The notes beneath the pieces are model-generated. The model saw only the letters and a list, made by a program, of their open reading frames with translations. It was not told where the DNA came from and did no database searches. From an uncultured Clostridia bacterium (GTDB lineage: Bacteria; Bacillota; Clostridia; Christensenellales; Aristaeellaceae): a stretch of DNA of 34,589 bases. Within the stretch, counting starts at the first letter, position 1. The number at the start of each line of letters is the position of its first letter. Positions 24,080-30,140 of this stretch are shown piece after piece. Where the stretch lies: NCBI GenBank assembly GCA_946187775.1, contig CAMHSI010000013.1:1-34589 (forward strand). Reading direction: 5' to 3'. Both the position numbers and the translations under genes were made by a program.

Positions 24080-24643
24080 ATGACGATTCTGGTGGATATG
24101 GACGATACGGTTGAACAGCTGCTGAAGGCCTGGGTCAAGCGGGCCAACGAAAAATTCGGCAGGGAAGTCACGCTGGACGACATCACAGGATGGAACGTGG
24201 CGGAGCCGTATACCGGAATCAGCAGGAGCGAGATCTACGGCGTGACGTATGAAAAGGGATTCTGGGAATCCGTGGAGCCGATGCCCGGCGCCGCGGAGGC
24301 CCTGCGGCACTTTATGGACCAGGGACACGAGGTCTATATCGTTACGGCGACGGAGCCGGAGCATGTGGAGGAAAAGATGAACGGCCTTCTTTTCCGCTAT
24401 TTTCCGTTTATCCGCTGGGACCACGTGATTATTGCCGGAAGGAAGCAGCTGATCCGGGGAGATGTGCTGATCGATGACGGGATTCACAATCTCGAGGGCG
24501 GGGACTACAGGAAAGTCCTGTTCACAGCGCCCCACAACCGGAGCTACGACGCCCGGGCCAACGGAATGATCCGGGTGGATACCTGGGAGGAAGCGGTCCG
24601 GGTCATCGACGGGTGGACGGAGTGCCCCGGGGAGGAGCAGTAA
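24080..24643 (+). CDS. 5'(3')-deoxyribonucleotidase-like protein (NT5C)
   Basis: A 187-aa HAD-superfamily protein of the NT5C family. Motif I is DMDDT (6-10), the DD form characteristic of these nucleotidases; motif II is VTAT (about 93-96), and the acidic motif IV reads LIDDG (about 134-138). Members dephosphorylate pyrimidine deoxynucleotides or related phosphates, in the cytoplasm. The start 19 bases after the butyrate kinase stop has GGCGGGGGAAAG upstream, so it probably shares that message. After it, 24644-24835 holds no gene; a 10-bp palindrome (24681-24690) and weak promoter-like TTGCCC/TAATTC (24711-24739) are the only visible elements. Confidence 0.82.
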   Translation: MTILVDMDDTVEQLLKAWVKRANEKFGREVTLDDITGWNVAEPYTGISRSEIYGVTYEKGFWESVEPMPGAAEALRHFMDQGHEVYIVTATEPEHVEEKMNGLLFRYFPFIRWDHVIIAGRKQLIRGDVLIDDGIHNLEGGDYRKVLFTAPHNRSYDARANGMIRVDTWEEAVRVIDGWTECPGEEQ

Positions 24644-24835
24644 ATCCAGGAAAGGTTCGGATGAGGGACAACTGGATCGTTTTCCGGAAATAAGCCGGCG
24701 GGAGGCCTTTTTGCCCGGAGAAATAACCGACCCTAATTCTCCGAACCGGATCTGTATTCCGGACCGTTTCGGTGGTATCCTTTACTCACGGTCAGGGAAA
24801 TGACCGGAAGAACTGAAGCTGAAGGAGGGACAGCA

Positions 24836-25102
24836 ATGACAGGACTTATGTCTGTGGCGGCCGGACTGGCCATCGGGTACTTTATTTTCCAGTATTTCGT
24901 GAGCAACAACAAGGGAGAGACCCACGGCCGCATCCACAAGAGCGCTGCCGACAAAAAGATCTGCGGTGTGTGCGGCGGCATCGCGGAATGGCTGGGAGTG
25001 GATCCCACCGTGATCCGGATCGCCTGGGCGGTGCTGGCCTGCGGATGGGGAACCGGTGTCCTGCTGTATTTCATCTGCGCGTTCGTGCTGCCTGAGGAGT
25101 AA
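24836..25102 (+). CDS. PspC-domain membrane protein
   Basis: An 88-aa protein. An N-terminal hydrophobic segment (about 4-22) is followed by a PspC domain (about 36-86) with the typical KKICGVCGGIAEWLGVDPTVIRI and a second membrane helix (about 62-84). PspC-domain proteins are membrane stress sensors in the phage-shock response. The extra N-terminal segment before the domain is unusual for the smallest members. The start at 24836 follows GAAGGAGGG, better than the upstream in-frame ATG at 24800. It lies 38 bases before the next gene, likely in one operon with it. Confidence 0.88.
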   Translation: MTGLMSVAAGLAIGYFIFQYFVSNNKGETHGRIHKSAADKKICGVCGGIAEWLGVDPTVIRIAWAVLACGWGTGVLLYFICAFVLPEE

Positions 25103-25140
25103 GGACCCCGGGAACGGTGAAGAAAAAGGAGGAAAAGACA

Positions 25141-25548
25141 ATGGCTGAAAAAAACATTTTTGATACGCTGACCCAGTACCGCCTGAAGGTTGAGAAGGAC
25201 GGAAAATCCGTTGTGGACGTGCCCGGCATCCTGGCGCTTCCCGGACTGCTGGCTTTTCCGAAGCTGAGCATCGCCGGAATGATCGCCGCGCCGGTCCTCG
25301 GAATGAAGGTCCGCCTGGAAGGTGAGGACGGAAAACCCGTTGACGTTGAAGGCGCGGTGCGGAAGGCTGCGGAAACCGTGAAGGAAACCGCTGCTGCCGC
25401 CGCGAAGACGGTCAAAGAGGAAGTGGACAAGGCCTGGGAAGCGGTGTCCGCCGACGATCCGGAGGAAACGGAGGAAGCGGAGGAAACCGAGGAAACGGAC
25501 GGGGACGACATCCCTTCCATCCATGTGGAGGATCCCGATCAGCACTGA
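25141..25548 (+). CDS. DUF4342-like small envelope protein
   Basis: A 135-aa protein. Residues 5-60 match the pattern of DUF4342: a beta segment (YRLKVEKDGKSVVDVP) followed by a hydrophobic stretch (GILALPGLLAFPKLSIAGMIAAPVLGMKV). The rest is an Ala/Lys/Glu-rich helix and a highly acidic C-terminus (EETEEAEETEETDGDD). The start at 25141 is fixed by AAAGGAGG; a GTG at 25117 lies in the same frame. DUF4342 and PspC genes occurring together fits an envelope-stress role. The family function is unknown. A strong terminator follows. Confidence 0.75.
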   Translation: MAEKNIFDTLTQYRLKVEKDGKSVVDVPGILALPGLLAFPKLSIAGMIAAPVLGMKVRLEGEDGKPVDVEGAVRKAAETVKETAAAAAKTVKEEVDKAWEAVSADDPEETEEAEETEETDGDDIPSIHVEDPDQH

Positions 25549-25563
25549 GGCCGTGAGGCTGAA

Positions 25564-25595
25564 GCCGCCGGATATGATTCCGGCGGCCTTTTTTT
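25564..25595 (+). terminator. Intrinsic terminator
   Basis: A perfect 9-bp stem (25564-25572 with 25579-25587, 6-nt loop) followed by C and T7 (25589-25595). Confidence 0.93.
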
Positions 25596-25636
25596 CGGAA
25601 AAAGGGGACAGGGAATGACGCGGAAGGGGCAGGCCG

Positions 25637-25645
25637 TGATATAAT
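25637..25645 (+). promoter_or_regulatory. Extended -10 promoter
   Basis: TGA plus TATAAT (25640-25645), about 54 bases before the IMPase start. The -35 region is weak (TGACGC at 25616-25621). Confidence 0.65.
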
Positions 25646-25698
25646 CGGCAGCAGGAAAAAAGAACCGGGCGGGCACGCGTCCGGGAAAGGATACGGCG

Positions 25699-26475
25699 AT
25701 GAAGGAAAAACTGACGGAGATTGTCCGGCAGGCGGGGAGCATGTTTTCGGAAAGAAAGCTGACCACGGTGATCGGCAAGGAAGGCCATGCGAACTTTGTG
25801 ACCAACATTGATACAGCGGTGCAGGATTACCTGGAGCCCGCGCTGCTCCGGCTGGTTCCGGGCTCACAGTTCATCGGGGAGGAAAAGGAGAACCGGGAGC
25901 TGACGGACGAGCCCACCTGGATTGTGGACCCGCTGGACGGAACCACCAACATGATTCACGACTGCCGCATGTCCGCGGTTTCGGTGGCCCTGTGCGAAGG
26001 GAAGAAGCCGGCTGTCGGGATGATTTACCAGCCCTTTACGGACGAGCTGTTCTATGCGGAAGCCGGCCGGGGCGCGACGCTGAACGGCCGGCCGATCCAT
26101 GTGTCCTCCACGCCGTTCCGGGACGCGCTGGTGGCGGTGGGAACGGCTCCGTACTACGAGGAGCTGGAGGAGACGGGAATCGCCCTTGCCCGGGCCTTCC
26201 TGCGCTCCTGCGCCGATATCCGGCGCAGCGGATCCGCGGCCCTGGACCTGGCATACCTGGCCTGCGGCCGGTATGACGCCTTCTTTGAGATGCGGCTGAA
26301 GCCGTGGGATTACGCCGCGGGAAGCCTGATCGTACAGGAGGCCGGCGGCCTGGTCCGGATGCCGCTTGCGGGGGGACTGGATTACAGCCTGAGTACGGCG
26401 GTGGTGGCCTCCACTCCCGCCTGCATGGAAAAGGTGATGGAAGTTTTCCTTGCGGAAACGGGAGCGGCGCACTGA
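25699..26475 (+). CDS. Inositol monophosphatase family protein
   Basis: A 258-aa member of the IMPase superfamily (SuhB-like), close to the usual 260-270 aa. Metal and catalytic motifs are complete: GEE (60-62), WIVDPLDGTTN (74-84, with Asp77 and Asp80) and WDYAAG (about 203-208). The enzyme hydrolyses inositol phosphate or related sugar phosphates with Mg2+ in the cytoplasm; the precise substrate cannot be read from sequence, so SuhB, CysQ-like or other activities remain possible. The ATG at 25699 follows GGAAAGGATACGGCG. It is a single-gene unit with its own promoter. Confidence 0.93.
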   Translation: MKEKLTEIVRQAGSMFSERKLTTVIGKEGHANFVTNIDTAVQDYLEPALLRLVPGSQFIGEEKENRELTDEPTWIVDPLDGTTNMIHDCRMSAVSVALCEGKKPAVGMIYQPFTDELFYAEAGRGATLNGRPIHVSSTPFRDALVAVGTAPYYEELEETGIALARAFLRSCADIRRSGSAALDLAYLACGRYDAFFEMRLKPWDYAAGSLIVQEAGGLVRMPLAGGLDYSLSTAVVASTPACMEKVMEVFLAETGAAH

Positions 26476-26486
26476 ATGCCCCGTTC

Positions 26487-26516
26487 TTGCATCCGGTGAT
26501 TCCGGTGTGATAGGAT
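26487..26516 (+). promoter_or_regulatory. Promoter of PNPOx-tautomerase pair
   Basis: TTGCAT (26487-26492), an 18-base spacer and TAGGAT (26511-26516) preceded by TGA (extended -10). Confidence 0.65.
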
Positions 26517-26535
26517 AAGCGTACCAAATCAACCG

Positions 26536-26556
26536 GCCGGCCCGGAAGGGGCCGGC
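26536..26556. other. Leader hairpin
   Basis: A perfect 8-bp GC-rich stem (26536-26543 with 26549-26556, 5-nt loop) in the short leader before the gene at 26583. No T-run follows, so it is not a typical terminator. Confidence 0.5.
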
Positions 26557-26582
26557 AGTACGAAAATACAGCGAGGTGCAAC

Positions 26583-26975
26583 ATGCAAGAAGTCTATGAA
26601 TTCCTGAAGAAATGCGGAACCTATTACCTGGCCACGGCGGAGGGGGACCAGCCCCGGGTGAGGCCCTTCGGAACGGCTGACATCTTTGAGGGCAGGCTGT
26701 ACATCCAGACGGGGAAATCCAAGGAAGTGTCCAGGCAGATCCAGGCCAACCCCAAGGTGGAAATCTGTGCCTTCGCGGACGGAAAATGGCTGCGGATCGC
26801 CGGAAAGCTTGTCCGGGATGACCGGGTGGAAGCGAAGCGTCACATGCTGGATGCGTACCCGAGCCTGAAGGCCATGTACTCGGCGGAGGATGACAATACA
26901 GAGGTGCTGTACTTCGAGGAGGCTGTGGCGACCTTCAGCTCCTTCACGGAGACGCCCCGGACTGTGAGGTTCTGA
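26583..26975 (+). CDS. Pyridoxamine 5'-phosphate oxidase-like flavin protein
   Basis: A 130-aa protein of the split-barrel flavin-binding PNPOx-like superfamily. The opening (TYYLATAEGDQPRVRPFG, 13-30) and the strand pair IYIQTGKSKEVSRQI (approximately 39-53) with NPKVEIC are typical. These proteins bind FMN, F420 or haem-like cofactors and reduce various small molecules; the true pyridoxamine oxidase is much longer, so this is not PdxH. The ATG at 26583 has a fairly weak GCGAGGTG before it. Its stop is two bases before the tautomerase start, so the two are co-translated. Confidence 0.85.
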   Translation: MQEVYEFLKKCGTYYLATAEGDQPRVRPFGTADIFEGRLYIQTGKSKEVSRQIQANPKVEICAFADGKWLRIAGKLVRDDRVEAKRHMLDAYPSLKAMYSAEDDNTEVLYFEEAVATFSSFTETPRTVRF

Positions 26976-26977
26976 TT

Positions 26978-27319
26978 ATGCCGTTTATCGATTCAAAAAT
27001 AACCGTTAAAATCACTCCGGAGCAGAAGGAAGAAATCAAAACCGAACTGGGCCGGCTGATCGGCACCCTGAACAAGTCCGAGGACTACCTGATGGTCGGG
27101 ATTGAGGATTCCTACGATCTCTGGCTCGGCGGAAAGAAGCTGGACAAGGGGGCCTATGTGGCTGTGAGCCTGTTCGGCAACGCGCCGAGGGAAAGCTATG
27201 ACAGGCTGACCGGGCAGATCTGCGGCCTGCTGTCGGAGAAGCTGGGTATTCCCGGCAGCGCGGTCTATGTTACCTATCACCCGGTTTCCGACTGGGGCTG
27301 GAACGGAAAGAATTTCTGA
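26978..27319 (+). CDS. MIF-like tautomerase
   Basis: A 113-aa protein matching the macrophage migration inhibitory factor family, which is about 115 aa. Pro2 becomes the catalytic N-terminal proline after removal of Met. The signature MVGIEDSYDLWLGG (about 39-52) and the C-terminal part (VYVTYHPVSDWGWNGKNF) match the family. Such proteins tautomerise phenylpyruvate or similar keto-enol substrates; in bacteria the real role is unclear. It lies in a tight pair with the flavin protein upstream. Between its stop and the next gene, 27320-27516 holds no gene; a 15-base palindrome is at 27368-27382. Confidence 0.88.
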   Translation: MPFIDSKITVKITPEQKEEIKTELGRLIGTLNKSEDYLMVGIEDSYDLWLGGKKLDKGAYVAVSLFGNAPRESYDRLTGQICGLLSEKLGIPGSAVYVTYHPVSDWGWNGKNF

Positions 27320-27516
27320 CGCCTCCGGCACATCCTGCCCGGCCGGCACAAAAAAGAACAGCGGGTTTCACGCGGCGCGTGACGGCAGCACACATCCGGG
27401 CTGCTGTCCGCGCTGGTTCCTTTTTCCGGCAGGATTCCGGGAAACGGTTGGCAAAACAATATATACCTGTTTCAGGAAGGATCGGGCGGAACGGAAGCGA
27501 AAAGGAGCTGAAAAGC

Positions 27517-28347
27517 ATGAACAACCTGCAGGTCGGGGAGCGGATCCGGGCGGCGCGGCTGCGCAAAGGGCTGAACCAGATGGAACTGGGGGAGGCGCTG
27601 GGCGTTTCCTTCCAGGCGGTGAGCAGCTGGGAAACGGGGAAATTCATCCCGGACGCCGGGCATCTTCCGCAGCTGGCCAGGGTGCTGGACCTTTCCCTGG
27701 ACGCCCTTTTCGCGGAAGGGGAGAAGGAATGGGAGCTGAAGCCGGTCAATTATGACGCGGACCGGATGTTCACGTTTGTGAAGGGCCGGGCGCAGATACT
27801 CGGTTTTTCCCAGGCCCTGGCGGTGCTGGACCTGCTGAGGCCCGCCCATGGGGAACAGAGGAGACCGTCCAGGTATGGGTTCGGGTGCTCCTATACGGTG
27901 CATCCGCTGACCATGGCCTGCCATGCGCTGGCGCTGGGCCTGCGGGAGGACGATATCCTGGCCGCGGTCCTGGCCCATGATATGGTGGAAGACGCGCAAA
28001 TGAGGCCGGAGGATCTTCCGGTGGGGGACCGGGTCCGGGAAGCGGTGGCCCTGGTATCCAGGAACCTGTATGATCCGGAGAATCCGGACTGGAAGGAGAA
28101 GTATTACGGGAACATCCGGAAAAACCCGCTTGCGTGCCTGGTCAAGTGCCTGGACCGGGTGAACAACCTGGCCGGGATGGCGGACGCCTTTTCCCGGGAC
28201 CGGATGATCCGTTACACGGAAGAGACGGACCGATATTATCCGGCACTGCTGGAAACCGTACGGAAAACGGCGGAGTGGAACGACGCCTGGTGGCTGCTGC
28301 GCTACCAGATGATGACGATGACGGAAGCCTTCAAGCGGCTGCTGTAA
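27517..28347 (+). CDS. XRE regulator fused to SpoT/MESH1-like hydrolase domain
   Basis: A 276-aa two-domain protein. Residues 4-62 form an XRE helix-turn-helix (GERIRAARLRKGLNQMELGEALGVSFQAVSSWETG in overlapping blocks). Residues 115-270 carry an HD-type domain resembling the (p)ppGpp hydrolase of SpoT and MESH1: His129 (HPLTMA), HDMVED (154-159) and DRVNN (213-217). The spacing His to HD (25) and HD to Asp (58) matches MESH1 closely. The synthetase, TGS and ACT domains of Rel/SpoT are absent. A role as a DNA-binding protein that senses or destroys alarmones is inferred. The start at 27517 follows AAAGGAG; the frame stays open upstream, but there the codons have no site. Confidence 0.85.
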   Translation: MNNLQVGERIRAARLRKGLNQMELGEALGVSFQAVSSWETGKFIPDAGHLPQLARVLDLSLDALFAEGEKEWELKPVNYDADRMFTFVKGRAQILGFSQALAVLDLLRPAHGEQRRPSRYGFGCSYTVHPLTMACHALALGLREDDILAAVLAHDMVEDAQMRPEDLPVGDRVREAVALVSRNLYDPENPDWKEKYYGNIRKNPLACLVKCLDRVNNLAGMADAFSRDRMIRYTEETDRYYPALLETVRKTAEWNDAWWLLRYQMMTMTEAFKRLL

Positions 28348-28375
28348 TCAGATATAGCCAAAGGCGGCTACCCTG

Positions 28376-28384
28376 TGGTACACT
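28376..28384 (+). promoter_or_regulatory. Extended -10 promoter
   Basis: TGG plus TACACT (28379-28384), with only a weak -35 (TAGCCA, 28355-28360). It would start transcription just before the next gene. Confidence 0.4.
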
Positions 28385-28424
28385 CGCAGGCGCATGAAGC
28401 ATGAAGGAAGGGATATGGGAATCA

Positions 28425-29198
28425 ATGGGGAGAAAGGGTAAAATCAGCACTGTCAGCGCGCTGCACTATCTCCGGCTGGTTTACCGGTCTGTGCTGTTCG
28501 TGCTGCTTCTGATCAGCTATATCCGCTACAGGCTCCACAGCGGGGAAACCGTTACGGAAAGCATTGAGAGGCTTCCGGTGATCCTTTATGTTACCTGGGC
28601 TGTTTTTGTCCTTGAGATGATCCTGCGGTTTTTTCCCTCCAGGTTCGAAAGTCCCGGCTGCCAGAAGCAGTTTGCCCGGAACTACATCAAATCCGGAAAA
28701 ACGGACCTGTCCATCCCGGACAATCATGCCACGGTGCTGGTGGCCCTGATCTGGATTATCTTCAACGGCATCTTCGGCGCACTGCATATGGCCGGCATCC
28801 TGGATGACGGGATCATGATCCTGCTGTGCAGCGTCTATTCCATCTGCGATATTATCTGTATCCTGTTCTTCTGTCCCTTCCAGACCTGGTTTATGAAAAA
28901 CAAATGCTGCAGCAGCTGCAGGATATACAACTGGGATTACGCCATGATGTTCACGCCGCTGTTTTTTGTCAGGAGGCAGTATACCTGGAGCCTGCTGGTT
29001 TTATCGGTGGCGCTGCTGATCCGCTGGGAAATCACATTTTACCTGCATCCCGAAAGGTTCTCCGAAAGAACCAACGATTACCTGCAGTGCAGGAACTGCA
29101 CGGAAAAGCTGTGCGCCCACAAGAAACAGCTGAACTCATTGTGGCGTCAGATTGAAGAGTACTCGGCAAAGCGGCTCGGGCGGCTGAAGAAACTGTAA
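28425..29198 (+). CDS. Cys-rich integral membrane protein
   Basis: A 257-aa protein of unknown function with about five or six membrane segments (about 22-37, 51-69, 102-120, 126-150, 173-182, 186-205). Two cysteine clusters lie on polar loops or ends: CCSSC (161-165) and C-x2-C-x4-C-x-H at 222-232 (QCRNCTEKLCAHKK). These could bind zinc or form disulfides. The start is uncertain: ATG 28401 is in frame but has no good ribosome binding site and sits almost at the transcription start, whereas ATG 28425 has AAGGAAGGG twelve bases upstream. The Cys clusters may make it a metal or redox sensor. It is probably independent of the XRE gene. No function can be assigned. Confidence 0.7.
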   Translation: MGRKGKISTVSALHYLRLVYRSVLFVLLLISYIRYRLHSGETVTESIERLPVILYVTWAVFVLEMILRFFPSRFESPGCQKQFARNYIKSGKTDLSIPDNHATVLVALIWIIFNGIFGALHMAGILDDGIMILLCSVYSICDIICILFFCPFQTWFMKNKCCSSCRIYNWDYAMMFTPLFFVRRQYTWSLLVLSVALLIRWEITFYLHPERFSERTNDYLQCRNCTEKLCAHKKQLNSLWRQIEEYSAKRLGRLKKL

Positions 29199-29223
29199 TC
29201 CGCCGGGCGAAAAGGAGCAGCGC

Positions 29224-29700
29224 ATGGACTATATTCATGATTTACGAAAGCTTACCGGCCCCCGGAAGATCATCCTGAACAGCGCCGGCGCCCTGATTGT
29301 CCGGGAGGGGAAAATCCTTTTCCAGCGCCGGACGGACAACGGAAAATGGGGGCTCATCGGCGGCCTGGTGGAGATGAACGAAACCTATGAACAGGCGGCC
29401 CTGCGGGAAATCCGGGAGGAGACCGGGCTGGAGGTCCGGCTGAACAGCTTCCTCGGCATCTTCCACAACCACAACATGGTCTGGAGCAACGGGGACGCCG
29501 CCCATGTGATTTCAGCGATGTACGTTGCCGAAATCGTCCGGGGGGAGCCGAGGGTCGACGAAGAATCCTTTGAACTCCGCTTCTTTGGAACGGATGAAAT
29601 ACCGGAGCTTTTCGCGGAGGACCATATTGCCGCCCTCCGGGATTACTGCCGGGGAGTGCGCCTTCCGCTGCTGAATGAAAACGTATATCGGAAAGACTGA
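29224..29700 (+). CDS. Nudix hydrolase
   Basis: A 158-aa protein with a perfect Nudix box at 47-69 (G-x5-E-x7-REIREETGL). Nudix enzymes cleave nucleoside diphosphates linked to another group, such as damaged dNTPs, ADP-ribose or NADH, using Mg2+. The N-terminal LNSAGALIVREGKILFQRR is the usual beta-strand before the box. Substrate cannot be assigned from the sequence. The start at 29224 follows AAAAGGAGC and lies 25 bases after the membrane-protein stop. It converges with the DUF6483 gene, ending 20 bases from it. Confidence 0.92.
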   Translation: MDYIHDLRKLTGPRKIILNSAGALIVREGKILFQRRTDNGKWGLIGGLVEMNETYEQAALREIREETGLEVRLNSFLGIFHNHNMVWSNGDAAHVISAMYVAEIVRGEPRVDEESFELRFFGTDEIPELFAEDHIAALRDYCRGVRLPLLNENVYRKD

Positions 29701-29720
29701 CCGCGGCCGCCCGGAAGCCC

Positions 29721-30098
29721 TCAGATCCGCAGGTATTCCGGGATCTCCCTTCCGATCAGGCGCAGGGCGTCCCGCAGGCCTTCATATACTTCGTCCCGGC
29801 TGAATCCTGCCCGGCGGAGGAAATCATCGTCCTTTCCGTTGACAAACTCATAAAACGAAAGAATCAGCGCCGCCTTCTGGTCGCCGTCCCATACGGCGTT
29901 TTCCAGCAGGTCAAACAGCCTGTCCTCGGCGGCGCAGATCTGTCCGCTGTCCACCATGCGGCGCAGGAAGTCATGATCCTCCCTGCATTCCGGTCCCATG
30001 ACGGAGGGGAGCTCCCGCTTTCCGAAAAACAGGAAAGCCAGCGCCTGGGCGATTCCGTGGATCAGCCGCATGATATAGTCCTTCTCGTACCAATACAT
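29721..30098 (-). CDS. DUF6483-family protein
   Basis: A 125-aa soluble protein, mostly helical, with an N-terminus (MYWYEKDYIMRLIHGIAQALAFLFFGK) that I recognise as the DUF6483 pattern. No catalytic residues or metal motifs are evident. The minus-strand ATG has GGAAGGAATC upstream. It lies 42 bases after the subtilisin gene on the same strand and could be co-transcribed with it. Function is unknown. Confidence 0.75.
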   Translation of the reverse strand: MYWYEKDYIMRLIHGIAQALAFLFFGKRELPSVMGPECREDHDFLRRMVDSGQICAAEDRLFDLLENAVWDGDQKAALILSFYEFVNGKDDDFLRRAGFSRDEVYEGLRDALRLIGREIPEYLRI

Positions 30099-30140
30099 GA
30101 TTCCTTCCCGATTCCAGGCCTGAGGCCTCCGTTTTGTCCG

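Noticed and set aside
24660-24740. Terminator and promoter between the NT5C and PspC genes
   Set aside because: The TTGCCC/TAATTC pair is poor and the GC stem near 24693-24708 is only three to four bases long, so neither is reported as a feature.
27368-27382. 15-base palindrome before the XRE-hydrolase gene
   Set aside because: It is a single GC-rich palindrome with no clear -10/-35 pair near it; it could be an autoregulatory site, but evidence is too weak.
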